The notes under the pieces were generated by a model, which searched no databases, had not been told where the DNA came from, and saw only the letters and a program-made list of their open reading frames with translations. From assembly GCF_900102105.1 (NCBI RefSeq), contig NZ_FNBB01000002.1, positions 787,679-851,678 of the forward strand: 64,000 nucleotides of DNA, read 5' to 3'. This stretch comes from Agrobacterium pusense (lineage in GTDB: Bacteria > Pseudomonadota > Alphaproteobacteria > Rhizobiales > Rhizobiaceae). This document shows positions 8,977-18,089 of this stretch, in pieces. A program made the translations under genes and the position numbers. Every line of letters starts with the position of its first letter. Positions within the stretch are counted from its first letter, which is position 1.

Positions 8977-8992
8977 TAAGGTGTTTACCTTA
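8977..8992. promoter_or_regulatory. TetR-type operator 1 in the P450/TetR divergent region
   Basis: Perfect inverted repeat TAAGGT-GTTT-ACCTTA. It shares the core TAAGG-N6-CCTTA with a second site 27 bp away (centre to centre). Binding by the adjacent TetR protein is inferred. Confidence 0.65.
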
Positions 8993-9002
8993 TACCGGTA
9001 AT

Positions 9003-9020
9003 TTAAGGTGTGTGCCTTAA
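9003..9020. promoter_or_regulatory. TetR-type operator 2 in the P450/TetR divergent region
   Basis: Perfect inverted repeat TTAAGG-TGTGTG-CCTTAA, the second copy of the TAAGG-N6-CCTTA core. It lies 26 nt upstream of the regulator's start codon, a position suited to autorepression. Confidence 0.65.
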
Positions 9021-9045
9021 TTTTCAATGGTGGGGTGAAATTTCT

Positions 9046-9702
9046 ATGATGAACGGCGCGAAACGGCCGGGGCGATCCCTGACACGTGAAAAAATTCTAG
9101 ATGTTACGCTCGGTCTCTTCAACGAACGTGGCCCGGACCGTGTGACAACGGCCGAAATCGCCGGCGATGTGAAAATAAACGAGGGCAATCTCTATTATCA
9201 TTTCCGCACCAAGGAATCGCTGGTCCTTGCCCTGTTCGCCCGCTTCGAAAACGATGCGCTGGCGCTCGTCGCGACTGTTGACGGAGCGGACGAGGCGGCT
9301 GCGGCGACTTATGCCGGCTTTCTGCGGCAGTGGTTCTCTCTCGTCTGGAACTACCGCTTCCTTTTTCGCGATCTTGTCGGTCTGGTGGCGTTGGCACCGG
9401 GGCTGGTGGAGCCCGTCCGAACCATAAGCGCCGCCATGCGTCTGGCGGTCGGCCACATCGTCACGCGGATGCAGAATGCGGAGCTGGTGGACATTCCCGA
9501 ACCGGAGCGCGAGGCGGTTTTGACGAATTTGTGGATCGTCTCGACCTATTGGGCGTCCTATCTTAATCTGCAGGAAGGTGTCAGCGAATTCGGGTCGCAG
9601 CAACTGGAGTGGGGGCTGCGGCAGGTATCCAGTCTGTTCAGGCCTTATCTTTCTTCCGAGGCAATGGCCGAGCTGGAGGCACTGGGAGAAGGCGAGAAAT
9701 AA
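9046..9702 (+). CDS. TetR/AcrR family transcriptional regulator
   Basis: 218-residue one-component repressor. The N-terminal helix-turn-helix includes VTTAEIAGDVKINEGNLYYHF (about 29-49), the classic TetR recognition region ending in YYHF. The C-terminal ligand-binding helices are divergent and Trp/Phe-rich. The start is ATG 9046 (or the adjacent ATG at 9049) after a GGGGTG. It is divergently arranged with the P450 and most likely controls it and itself through the twin palindromes. Confidence 0.9.
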   Translation: MMNGAKRPGRSLTREKILDVTLGLFNERGPDRVTTAEIAGDVKINEGNLYYHFRTKESLVLALFARFENDALALVATVDGADEAAAATYAGFLRQWFSLVWNYRFLFRDLVGLVALAPGLVEPVRTISAAMRLAVGHIVTRMQNAELVDIPEPEREAVLTNLWIVSTYWASYLNLQEGVSEFGSQQLEWGLRQVSSLFRPYLSSEAMAELEALGEGEK

Positions 9703-9734
9703 TGTCCCCGACAGGGGATATTTGCGCCAATGGA

Positions 9735-9764
9735 AAACCGCCCGTTTATAGCGGGCGGTTTCAT
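9735..9764. terminator. Bidirectional terminator between the TetR gene and fdhA
   Basis: A perfect 10-bp stem, AAACCGCCCG (9735-9744) with CGGGCGGTTT (9752-9761), 7-nt loop. A-rich before and T-rich after, so it can serve both convergent genes. Confidence 0.85.
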
Positions 9765-9788
9765 TACACCGGTTTTCCGGTGCAGGCG

Positions 9789-10979
9789 TCAGGCCGCCTT
9801 GAGCAGGTCGCCATGCGGATCGAGCACGAACTTGGTGGCTGCGCCCTGGTCGAAGCTCTCATAGCCCTGTACGGCATCGTCGAGCGCAATGATCCTGGCG
9901 TTGACGATGTCGGCAATCGGCAGGCGGTCGTGCAGGATCGCCTGCATGAGCTGGCGGTTATATTTCAGCACCGGTGTCTGGCCGGTGTGGAAGGATTGCG
10001 CCTTCGCCCAACCGAGGCCGAAACGCAGTGACAGGCTGCCCTGTTTGGCAGCATCATCCACCGCGCCCGGATCTTCGGTGACATAAAGGCCTGGAATGCC
10101 GATCGAGCCGGCGGCGCGGGTGATTTCCATCATCTGGTTGAGAACGATCGCCGGCTGTTCGCCGCCTGCGTGGCCGCGCGCTTCAAAGCCGACCGCTTCG
10201 ATCGCGCTGTCCACCTCGTTGGTGCCGACAATCTCGGCGATCATGTCGCCCAGCCGGTCGCCCTTCGAGAGATCGACGGGTTCGAAGCCGACTTTCGCAG
10301 CGTGGGCAAGACGATCCTTGTTGAAATCGCCGATCATGACGACCGCGGCACCCAGAATGCGGGCGGAGGCGGCAGCCGCGAGGCCGACCGGGCCGGCACC
10401 GGCGACATAAACAGTGGAGCCGACGCCGACACCGGCCTTTACTGCGCCGTGGAAGCCGGTTGGCAGAATGTCGGAGAGCATGGTGAGGTCGCGGATCTTC
10501 GACATCGCCTTGTCACGATCCGGGAATTTCAGCAGGTTGAAATCGGCATAGGGGATGGTGACATATTTCGCCTGACCACCGATCCAGCCGCCCATGTCGA
10601 CGTAGCCATAAGCGCCGCCGGCGCGGGACGGGTTCACCGTGAGGCACACGCCGGTATCCTGCGACTTGCAGCAGCGGCAGCGGCCGCAGGCGACGTTGAA
10701 CGGCACGGAGACGATGTCGCCAACCTGCAGCATCTCAACGTCGATGCCCTTCTCGATGACTTCGCCGGTGATTTCATGACCGAGAACGAGGCCCGGCATC
10801 GCCGTGGTGCGGCCGCGCACCATGTGCTGGTCGGAGCCGCAGATATTGGTGGAAATCACCTTGAGAATGACACCGTGCTCGATGCGGCGGCCATCCGGCG
10901 CCTCAAGCTTCGGGTCGTCAATGTCGCGGACTTCGACCTGACCCGGCCGCATGTAGACGACGCCTCTGTTCCTGCTCAT
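9789..10979 (-). CDS. fdhA: Glutathione-independent formaldehyde dehydrogenase
   Basis: Zinc-dependent NAD enzyme oxidising formaldehyde to formate. From the ATG at 10979 it is 396 residues, close to Pseudomonas putida FdhA. Catalytic-zinc motifs CGSDQH and GHE and the four-cysteine structural zinc loop (CGRCRCCKSQDTGVC) are present; the Rossmann motif is GAGPVGLAAA. A long central insertion containing GWIGGQ is typical of the subgroup. The start is set by the GGAGGAG just upstream. It is monocistronic. Confidence 0.9.
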   Translation of the reverse strand: MSRNRGVVYMRPGQVEVRDIDDPKLEAPDGRRIEHGVILKVISTNICGSDQHMVRGRTTAMPGLVLGHEITGEVIEKGIDVEMLQVGDIVSVPFNVACGRCRCCKSQDTGVCLTVNPSRAGGAYGYVDMGGWIGGQAKYVTIPYADFNLLKFPDRDKAMSKIRDLTMLSDILPTGFHGAVKAGVGVGSTVYVAGAGPVGLAAAASARILGAAVVMIGDFNKDRLAHAAKVGFEPVDLSKGDRLGDMIAEIVGTNEVDSAIEAVGFEARGHAGGEQPAIVLNQMMEITRAAGSIGIPGLYVTEDPGAVDDAAKQGSLSLRFGLGWAKAQSFHTGQTPVLKYNRQLMQAILHDRLPIADIVNARIIALDDAVQGYESFDQGAATKFVLDPHGDLLKAA

Positions 10980-11140
10980 ATCCATCTCCTCCATGGTTTG
11001 AACACCGTACCTGTCCGCTCCTCCGCGGGCAGATGACTTCATGGGTGCAGCAAACCATGAGAGGGGAGATGTGGCGTTCGGGAATACGACACGCGGTGTG
11101 GTCGTAACGACACCGCGTTTCGCCCGATGTCACGGTGGTG

Positions 11141-12013
11141 TTATCTGTCGAGCGGTTTCCTGAGGCGGCCGGCGGCGTCCTGAATATATTGCCAGGCGAC
11201 ACGGCCTGAGCGGCCGCCGCGGGTGGTTGCCCATTCCAACGCCTCGTGATGCAGTGTCTCGCGGTCGAGACCCAGATCGAAATGCGTGGCATAGCTGTCG
11301 ATCATCGTCAGATAATCTTCCTGACCGCATTTGTGGAAACCGAGCCAGAGGCCGAAGCGATCGGAGAGCGACACCTTTTCCTCAACCGCTTCGGATGGGT
11401 TGATGGCAGTGGACTGCTCGTTTTCCATCATGTGACGCGGCAGAAGATGGCGACGGTTGGAGGTCGCATAAAACAGCACATTGTCAGGACGTCCCTCGAT
11501 GCCGCCGTCGAGCGCTGCCTTCAGCGATTTATAGGCGGTGTCGTCATGGTCGAAGGAGAGGTCGTCGCAGAAAACGATGACGCGCTGGCCGGAGGCCTTG
11601 AGGATGTCGAGCAGGGCGGGCAGGGTGTGGATGTCCTCGCGGTGCACTTCCACCAGCTTGAGCGAAACACCGCTTGCCGCACGCACATCTTCGTGAACGG
11701 CCTTCACCAGCGATGACTTGCCCATGCCGCGCGCACCCCACAGCAGCACGTTGTTGGCGGCGAAACCTTCCGCGAAACGCAGCGTGTTTTCGTGGAGAAT
11801 GTCGCGGACATGATCGACGCCGCGGATGAGTTTCAACGCGATGCGGTTGGGGCGGGCAACAGGCTGCAGGAAAGAGTTCAGCGGCGCCCAGACAAAACAA
11901 TCCGCCGCATTCCAGTCGTTTACGGCGGGCGCCGGTCCCGCCAGCCGTTCGACGGCATCGGTGAGCCGGCGCAGTTCTGAAAGAAGCAGGGAGGCCGTTT
12001 CTTCTCGAATCAT
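11141..12013 (-). CDS. DUF815 family AAA-type ATPase
   Basis: Predicted cytosolic ATPase of 290 residues. The Walker A GARGMGKS lies at 93-100 and the Walker B VIVFCDD at 145-151, followed by SFDHDD and an ATSNRRHLLPR sensor-like segment. DUF815 proteins are widespread in alphaproteobacteria; no specific substrate is established as far as I know. The start at 12013 has GGAAG upstream. It is divergent from yajC. Confidence 0.88.
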   Translation of the reverse strand: MIREETASLLLSELRRLTDAVERLAGPAPAVNDWNAADCFVWAPLNSFLQPVARPNRIALKLIRGVDHVRDILHENTLRFAEGFAANNVLLWGARGMGKSSLVKAVHEDVRAASGVSLKLVEVHREDIHTLPALLDILKASGQRVIVFCDDLSFDHDDTAYKSLKAALDGGIEGRPDNVLFYATSNRRHLLPRHMMENEQSTAINPSEAVEEKVSLSDRFGLWLGFHKCGQEDYLTMIDSYATHFDLGLDRETLHHEALEWATTRGGRSGRVAWQYIQDAAGRLRKPLDR

Positions 12014-12131
12014 GGTGTTTCTTCCGCTTGTCTGATGTTCAAAACTCTGTTTTGCGCCCGGCCTAGCATGGTGTTTGGCGCCCATAAAGGTTAAGAGGTC
12101 CGGAATCGGTACGGCGAGGGCCCTGCATCTG

Positions 12132-12159
12132 TTGCAATCCCGGCGTTCCCCACTATATT
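12132..12159 (+). promoter_or_regulatory. Candidate promoter for yajC-secDF
   Basis: TTGCAA (12132-12137) and TATATT (12154-12159) are separated by 16 nt, about 60 nt upstream of the yajC start. Both hexamers match the sigma70 consensus well. Confidence 0.5.
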
Positions 12160-12220
12160 CCGGCGGCTTGAAAGCTGGGGCGGCATACGAGGTCGTGCCG
12201 TAATCGTTGAGGAGTTTTAT

Positions 12221-12568
12221 ATGTTCATTAGTCAAGCTTTTGCCCAGGACGCAGCGGGCGGCACGTCGGCGCTGGGTTCCGGCCTTGAAATGCTTTTCCT
12301 GTTTGCGCCGCTCATGGTGGTCTGGTATTTTTTCCTCATCCGTCCGCAGCGCGCACAGATGAAAAAGCGCCAGGAAACGCTGACCAATATTCGCCGCGGT
12401 GATCAGGTCGTTCTCGGCGGCGGCATCGTCGGCAAGGTGACCAAGGTCATCGATGACAGTGAACTCGAAGTCGAAATCGCCGAAGGCGTGAAAATCCGCG
12501 CTGCCCGTGCTTACATTGCCGAAGTGCGCGTGAAGGGCGAAGTGGTCAAGACGGAAGCAGCTTCCTGA
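12221..12568 (+). CDS. yajC: Preprotein translocase subunit YajC
   Basis: Single-span inner-membrane protein of 115 residues that associates with SecDF-YidC. The membrane helix is at about 24-42 (LEMLFLFAPLMVVWYFFLIR), followed by RPQRAQMKKRQE and a small beta domain containing GDQVVLGGGIVGKV. GAGGAG precedes the ATG. It sits immediately upstream of secDF, the canonical order. Confidence 0.95.
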   Translation: MFISQAFAQDAAGGTSALGSGLEMLFLFAPLMVVWYFFLIRPQRAQMKKRQETLTNIRRGDQVVLGGGIVGKVTKVIDDSELEVEIAEGVKIRAARAYIAEVRVKGEVVKTEAAS

Positions 12569-12648
12569 TCCTGCCGGACAACCGAATGCCCGATTGCGAA
12601 TTTTGACGGGTTGCGCAGAGCGCGACCCCAACCCTGACCGAGATCGAA

Positions 12649-15213
12649 ATGCTTCATTTTTCCCGTTGGAAAACAGTCTTCATCTGGCTGCTTGTGCTGG
12701 CAAGCGTCGTCATCGCCTCTCCCAATCTGTTTACGGACAAACAGCTGGAGGGCATGCCTGCCTGGTACAAGGACAATAAGGTAACGCTCGGTCTCGACCT
12801 TCAGGGCGGTTCCCACATCATGCTCAAGATCGAGCGTTCCGACATCGTCAAGGAACGGCTCGAAACCATCGTGGGCGATGTGCGAACGCAGCTTCGCGAT
12901 GCCAACATCCGTTATTCGGGCTTGACCGGCAACGGCCAGCAGATTCAGGTCCGCATCAGCGATCCGGCGCAGCTGGAAGCCGCCAAGAACGCACTTCGCG
13001 ACCTGACGCAGCCGGTATCCGCCGGTACGCTGGTCGGCGGCTCCATTACCGAAGTGACGATGAATGATGGTGGCGACAATCTGCTGCGTCTCAATCTCAC
13101 GGATGAGGGCATCGATTACCGCCTGTCATCAGCCGTTTCGCAGTCCATCGAAGTCGTGCGCCGCCGCGTTGACGAAGTCGGTACGACCGAGCCGCTCATC
13201 CAGCGTCAGGGTTCCGACCGCATCATCGTGCAGGTGCCTGGTCTTCAGGATCCGCAGCGCCTGAAGTCACTTCTCAACCAGACCGCAAAGCTCTCCTTCC
13301 GCATGGTTGACACCACCATGCCGGTGCAGGAAGCCATGAACGGCCGTCCGCCAGCGACGTCCGAGGTTCTCTATTCGCAGGACGATCCGCCGGTTCCCTA
13401 TCTCGTGGAGCGCCGTGCGCTCGTTTCCGGCGACAATCTCGTCGACGCGCAGGCAAGCTTCAACCAGCAGACCAATGAACCCGTCGTCACCTTCCGCTTC
13501 GACAGCCGCGGCGCGCAGCGGTTTGCGCAGGCGACGCAGCAGAATGTCGGCAAGCCTTTCGCCATCGTGCTCGATAACCAGGTCATTTCCGCGCCTGTCA
13601 TCCGTGAGCCGATCATTGGCGGTTCGGGCCAGATTTCAGGTAATTTCTCGGTGCAGGGCGCGAACGACCTTGCTGTGCTGCTGCGCGCCGGTGCGCTGCC
13701 GGCGACGCTGACGGTGGTTGAAGAGCGTACCGTCGGTCCGAGCCTCGGTAACGACTCCATTACCGCCGGTCTGACGGCAAGCGCCATTGGCGCCGTGGGC
13801 GTCCTCATCTTCATGTTCGTGTTCTATGGCTTCTTCGGCCTGCTGGCGAATATCGCTCTTGTGGTCAACGTCATCATGCTGCTGGCCGTCCTCAGCGTGA
13901 TCGGATCGACGCTGACGCTACCGGGTATCGCCGGTATCGTCCTGACCATCGGCATGGCTGTCGATTCCAACGTTCTGATCTACGAGCGAATACGCGAAGA
14001 GGTGAAAAGCGGCAAACCACTGATCCAGTCACTGGATAATGGCTTTACCCGCGCCTTTGCGACCATCATTGACGCCAACCTGACGACGCTGATCGTGGCG
14101 AGCGTGCTGTTCTACATGGGCACGGGCCCGGTCAAGGGCTTTGCGGTTACGCTGGCCGTCGGTATCATCACGACCGTCTTCACGGCCTATACACTGACAG
14201 CGTGGATGTTCGGTTACTGGGTCCGCCGCAGCCGTCCGAAGCACCTGCCGAAGGGCGTTCGTACCGCCATGTTCGATGGTCGCGACATCCCGTTCATGCG
14301 CTACCGTCGCGTGGTGTTCATGATCACCGGCGTCATCATGCTTGCCTGCGTTGGCGGTTTCATCGCCAAAGGTCTGAACCTCGGTATCGATTTCCAGGGC
14401 GGCTCCGTCATCGAAGTCCGTGCCAAGCAGGGTGAGGCCGATCTGGCCGATATCCGAGATCGTCTGAACCAGCTCAACCTGGGTGAAATCCAGGCTCAGA
14501 ATTTCGGTACGCCGCAGGATGTTCTCATCCGCATTCAGGCGCAGGAAGGCGGCGAAAATGCCGAGCAATCCGCCATCACCATGGTGCGCGGCGAGCTTGA
14601 GGACAAATATGACTTCCGCCGCGTTGAAGTTGTCGGCCCCGCCGTTTCCGGTGACCTCACCTTCACCTCCACGATCGGCATCCTGCTCGCCATGACGGCG
14701 ATCATGATCTACATCTGGGTTCGCTTCGAATGGCAGTTTGCGCTCGGCGCCGTCATTTCGATGGTGCACGACGTGGTCTTCACAATCGGCCTCTTCGTGT
14801 TCCTGGGGATAGAGTTCAACCTCACCAGTATCGCGGCGATCCTGACGATTATCGGTTATTCGCTGAATGACACCGTCGTCATCTATGACCGTATCCGCGA
14901 AAACCTGAGGCGCTATAAGAAGATGCCGCTGTCGATGATTATCGACGTGTCGCTGAACCAGACGCTGTCACGTACCATCCTCACCGGCTTGACCGTGCTT
15001 CTGGCGCTGCTCGCGCTCTACCTCTTCGGTGGCGAGGTCATCCGCTCCTTCACCTTCGCCATGCTCTTCGGTGTCGGTATCGGCGTGTTCTCGTCGCTCT
15101 ACATTGCCGCTCCGGTGCTGATCGCCTTCAAGCTTCGTCCTGATAGCAAGGACGCGGAAGACGAGAAGGATGAAAAGTCCGGCAACGCCATCGGCGGCAA
15201 GCCTGCCGTCTGA
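12649..15213 (+). CDS. secDF: Fused protein translocase SecD-SecF
   Basis: RND-like translocation motor of 854 residues. It joins SecD (1 to ~540) and SecF (~555 to 840), each with one N-terminal helix, a periplasmic domain and five C-terminal helices, twelve spans in total. SecD features include LGLDLQGGSH, VVEERTVGPSLG and IGMAVDSNVLIYERIREE; SecF has NLGIDFQGGSVIEV and IGYSLNDTVVIYDRIREN. Bacteria often encode the two halves separately; fusion is common in this order. The stop overlaps the next start by one base (TGATG). Confidence 0.95.
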   Translation: MLHFSRWKTVFIWLLVLASVVIASPNLFTDKQLEGMPAWYKDNKVTLGLDLQGGSHIMLKIERSDIVKERLETIVGDVRTQLRDANIRYSGLTGNGQQIQVRISDPAQLEAAKNALRDLTQPVSAGTLVGGSITEVTMNDGGDNLLRLNLTDEGIDYRLSSAVSQSIEVVRRRVDEVGTTEPLIQRQGSDRIIVQVPGLQDPQRLKSLLNQTAKLSFRMVDTTMPVQEAMNGRPPATSEVLYSQDDPPVPYLVERRALVSGDNLVDAQASFNQQTNEPVVTFRFDSRGAQRFAQATQQNVGKPFAIVLDNQVISAPVIREPIIGGSGQISGNFSVQGANDLAVLLRAGALPATLTVVEERTVGPSLGNDSITAGLTASAIGAVGVLIFMFVFYGFFGLLANIALVVNVIMLLAVLSVIGSTLTLPGIAGIVLTIGMAVDSNVLIYERIREEVKSGKPLIQSLDNGFTRAFATIIDANLTTLIVASVLFYMGTGPVKGFAVTLAVGIITTVFTAYTLTAWMFGYWVRRSRPKHLPKGVRTAMFDGRDIPFMRYRRVVFMITGVIMLACVGGFIAKGLNLGIDFQGGSVIEVRAKQGEADLADIRDRLNQLNLGEIQAQNFGTPQDVLIRIQAQEGGENAEQSAITMVRGELEDKYDFRRVEVVGPAVSGDLTFTSTIGILLAMTAIMIYIWVRFEWQFALGAVISMVHDVVFTIGLFVFLGIEFNLTSIAAILTIIGYSLNDTVVIYDRIRENLRRYKKMPLSMIIDVSLNQTLSRTILTGLTVLLALLALYLFGGEVIRSFTFAMLFGVGIGVFSSLYIAAPVLIAFKLRPDSKDAEDEKDEKSGNAIGGKPAV

Positions 15214-15605
15214 TGGCCGGCGGGATCGAAATACGCCCGGCCCATTTTCCCGGCCGGGCGCCCATAGATGCTTATGGCAATGGCGGCTTCCGCTTTGCCG
15301 ACATGTCGCATCGAGGCTCGCTTCTGCTCCTGCCTTCGGGCATTTACGGGTGGGAGCCCGTTGATGCCAAACAACTGAGCGTCGGGCATTTCGAAAAGGT
15401 TCTTGCGGAAGCGCAGGATATCGAAGTGCTGCTGATCGGCACGGGAGATGGTATGCGGGTTCTGCCGAAGGAGCTGCGCGCGGCTTTCAAGGAGGCGGGC
15501 ATTTCCATTGATCCGATGAGCACGGGTGCCGCCGTACGCACCTACAATATCATGCTTTCGGAATCGCGCGCCGTGGCTGCGGCGTTGATTGCCGTCGAAG
15601 GCTGA
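15213..15605 (+). CDS. Mth938-like domain protein (DUF498)
   Basis: 130-residue cytosolic protein of the Mth938/NDUFAF3 superfamily. In mitochondria NDUFAF3 is a complex I assembly factor. Motifs include LLLPSGIYGWEP and EVLLIGTGDGMRVLP. It is translationally coupled to secDF through TGATG, matching the mitochondrial ancestor-like neighbourhood in which a second NDUFAF-like gene follows. Complex I assembly is inference by homology. Confidence 0.85.
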   Translation: MAGGIEIRPAHFPGRAPIDAYGNGGFRFADMSHRGSLLLLPSGIYGWEPVDAKQLSVGHFEKVLAEAQDIEVLLIGTGDGMRVLPKELRAAFKEAGISIDPMSTGAAVRTYNIMLSESRAVAAALIAVEG

Positions 15606-15628
15606 CGTAACGCTCCGCGCGGGGAACC

Positions 15629-16474
15629 ATGGCACCCACAGAAAATCTCGACGTCTGCCTTGCGACGCTGCGCGATACGGATCGTGACCGCTATCTCGCC
15701 TGTCTTCTGTCTCCCGCGGACAGGCGCAATGCTCTTGCAGCGCTTTATGCCTTTAACGCCGAGATTGCGCGTATTCGCGATTCCGTGCGTGAAGCGCTGC
15801 CAGGTGAGGTGCGTATGCAATGGTGGCGCGATCTGCTCGAGGGAAGTCCCCATGGGGACAGCCAGTCGCACCCCGTTGCGTCGGCGCTTCTGGAAACGAT
15901 CGAGCGTTACAGGCTGCCACGATCGGTGCTTTCCAACATGATCGAGGCGCGCATCTTCGATCTCTACGACGATCCTTTCGAGGATCGCAACGCGCTTGAA
16001 GGCTATGCAGGGGAAACCGCTTCGGCGCTGATCCAGCTTGCCAGCCTCGTTCTGTCTCCGGAAGAGGCCGCGGCAAGCGCGGAAGCGGCCGGACATGCGG
16101 GTGTGGCGCAAGCCATGGCCGGCATGCTGCTGCTCATGCCACTGCACCGTCGCCGTGGTCAGGTGTATATTCCAGCCGACATGCTCTCGGCCGCCGGGCT
16201 TGACCGGGAGACGTTCCTGGAAGGCACGGACCGACAGCGGATCGGCATAGCCATCGAACTGTTCGCGGCCCATGCACTGGATCATATCGAGAAGGCAAGA
16301 CGCGCTCGCATTTCGGGCAACGTCTTTGCGGCCTATCTGCCCGTCGCCATTTCCGGACCGGTCATAACGGCCGCGCGAAAGGCTGGCGCGGGCGTGTTTG
16401 AAGGCGAAGTGCAATTATCGCAGCTTCGTCGGCAATGGCTGTTGGCAAAAGCCTCTTTCCTCAAGCGCTTCTGA
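15629..16474 (+). CDS. Squalene/phytoene synthase-family protein (NDUFAF6-like)
   Basis: 281-residue protein with the all-helical prenyl-synthase fold. The segment YAFNAEIARIRDSVRE replaces the first aspartate-rich DxxxD region of real phytoene synthases, and MQWWRD follows, as in NDUFAF6-type complex I assembly factors. I therefore expect no carotenoid synthesis. It is 23 bp after the NDUFAF3-like gene; having both assembly-factor homologs together behind secDF suggests membrane complex biogenesis. A remaining enzymatic role cannot be excluded. Confidence 0.8.
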   Translation: MAPTENLDVCLATLRDTDRDRYLACLLSPADRRNALAALYAFNAEIARIRDSVREALPGEVRMQWWRDLLEGSPHGDSQSHPVASALLETIERYRLPRSVLSNMIEARIFDLYDDPFEDRNALEGYAGETASALIQLASLVLSPEEAAASAEAAGHAGVAQAMAGMLLLMPLHRRRGQVYIPADMLSAAGLDRETFLEGTDRQRIGIAIELFAAHALDHIEKARRARISGNVFAAYLPVAISGPVITAARKAGAGVFEGEVQLSQLRRQWLLAKASFLKRF

Positions 16475-16533
16475 TCGTCGCTCCTGGCGCCGATGCGGGG
16501 AGCCATACTTCGCGCAAGCCTCGTTTCCTATCA

Positions 16534-16552
16534 AAGCGAACCGGGTTCGCTT
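16534..16552. repeat. 19-bp perfect palindrome between two rightward genes
   Basis: AAGCGAACC-G-GGTTCGCTT, 60 nt after the NDUFAF6-like stop and 50 nt before the next start. It could be a weak terminator hairpin or an operator; no T-run follows. Confidence 0.5.
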
Positions 16553-16601
16553 CGTTTCGATTCGCGACCCATGATGTTTGGTTGCTGAGGGAGCGTTCCG
16601 G

Positions 16602-17060
16602 ATGAATATGGCGATCTGGATTATCGTTTTCGTGCTGCTTTTGGTCTTTGCCGTTTATGCCTGGCGCATGTCGCGGGCGACGGATGAGGACAACAGCCAT
16701 GATGTCGGGCAGGCGATCATGGATTTCGCCCGCGCCTTTCCCAATGAGGCGATCAGAAGCCTGCACATGACGGCAGATGGAGGCGCTGCCTTTGTGCGGC
16801 TGCACGACAACAAGGCCGGTTTCATGCGCAACATGGGTTCTCATTACGTCTGCGTGATGATCGATCCCGAGCGGATACGGGTGGAGAGCCTGGAAAGCGG
16901 AGACGGTTTCGTCGTTACCTTCTTCGACATGCCGAAATATAGCGGTTCATACCGATTCAAATCGGCAGGAGAGGCGGCCGAAGTCTCTCTCTGGCTGCTC
17001 GGCAGTCTGGTCGAGGCGCAGGATCATCACGATGAAGGGCCGCTGCCTTCCGGCACCTGA
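16602..17060 (+). CDS. Conserved hypothetical single-span membrane protein
   Basis: 152 residues. An N-terminal helix (IWIIVFVLLLVFAVYAW, 5-21) is followed by a soluble domain with no family I recognise. That domain contains SHYVCVMIDPERIRVE and a C-terminal helical stretch ending in a His-rich tail. The start at 16602 has GAGGGAG upstream. It faces the DMT transporter gene tail to tail. Confidence 0.65.
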   Translation: MNMAIWIIVFVLLLVFAVYAWRMSRATDEDNSHDVGQAIMDFARAFPNEAIRSLHMTADGGAAFVRLHDNKAGFMRNMGSHYVCVMIDPERIRVESLESGDGFVVTFFDMPKYSGSYRFKSAGEAAEVSLWLLGSLVEAQDHHDEGPLPSGT

Positions 17061-17078
17061 TGGCTATCGCATGGCCCG

Positions 17079-18050
17079 TCACTGCCCGTCGAGCGGCGGC
17101 CGATTGGCCCCTGCCTGCTGGCGTTCGCGCCAGATGATGAACAGGCCGGATGCGACGATGATGAAAATACCGAGCCATTTCGACGGCGTCGGAAAATCCG
17201 AGAACAGCGCATAACCGAGGATCGTCGCCGAGATGATCTCGAAATACTGGAACGGCGCCAGCAGCGAGAGCGGGGCCAGCCTGAAAGCCCTGACGATCAG
17301 CAGATGCATGTAGCCGGATATCGATCCTAGCAGCACGAGCAGAGCCAGGGCCAATCCCGATTGCGGCAGCGAGACGGCGAAATCCTTGTCGCCGAGCGCA
17401 TCGCCGGCAAGAAGGGCAGCTCCCATGAATAGCGTGCCGGCAATGCCCGACATGGTCTGCATCACAAGCGGGCTGTCGGCGTCGCCGATGGCTCGGTTCA
17501 GGAAGAGGTAGAGCGTGTAGAGGAAGGCGCAGGCCACCGGCAGCAGCGACGTCCAGCCGAAGATTTCGAAGCTCGGCTGAATGACGATCATCGCGCCGCC
17601 GAAGCCGACCACGATCGCCGTCCACCGCTTCCAGCCGACCCTGTCGCCGAGAAACAGAGCCGACATCATCGTCAGCATGAACGGTTCTACGAAATAGATC
17701 GCGAACACATCGGCAAGCGGCATGTATTTGACTGCGGCGAAGAACATCAGGCTGGCCGAAGCGTGCAATACGCCGCGCAGGCAGTTCATCCAGGGGCGCT
17801 TTGCGCTGAAAAGCGCGCTCGGTGAGACCATGAGCAGCAGCGGCAGGGTGCAGACCACCTGGAAGAAGAAGCGATAGAAGGTTACCTGCGCCGGTGACAT
17901 GCCGCCGACCACGGCCATGTATTTGGCTATTGCGTCCATGACGGGCAGCACGAACATGCAGGTCGCCATGATCGTCATGCCCTTGGCGACATCGCTGAAA
18001 CCGGTCTGGCTGGTCATGGTTCGAATAGCGCTTTCGACCGGAAGGTCCAT
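17079..18050 (-). CDS. DMT superfamily (EamA) transporter
   Basis: Ten-helix inner-membrane exporter of 323 residues with two EamA repeats. The first (about 20-150) ends with VDVFAIYFVEPFMLTMM-like signature residues (ADVFAIYFVEPF); the second covers 165-310. Typical substrates are amino acids or metabolites, not determinable here. Neither ATG 18050 nor ATG 18017 has a good ribosome site, so the N-terminus is uncertain by 11 residues. Confidence 0.85.
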   Translation of the reverse strand: MDLPVESAIRTMTSQTGFSDVAKGMTIMATCMFVLPVMDAIAKYMAVVGGMSPAQVTFYRFFFQVVCTLPLLLMVSPSALFSAKRPWMNCLRGVLHASASLMFFAAVKYMPLADVFAIYFVEPFMLTMMSALFLGDRVGWKRWTAIVVGFGGAMIVIQPSFEIFGWTSLLPVACAFLYTLYLFLNRAIGDADSPLVMQTMSGIAGTLFMGAALLAGDALGDKDFAVSLPQSGLALALLVLLGSISGYMHLLIVRAFRLAPLSLLAPFQYFEIISATILGYALFSDFPTPSKWLGIFIIVASGLFIIWRERQQAGANRPPLDGQ

Positions 18051-18089
18051 TGAGAGAAGGGGGCGCTAAAGGCTGCCCCCCTTCGCAGG

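Noticed and set aside
16534..16560. LexA (SOS) box
   Set aside because: GTTC half-sites are not at the required N7 spacing.
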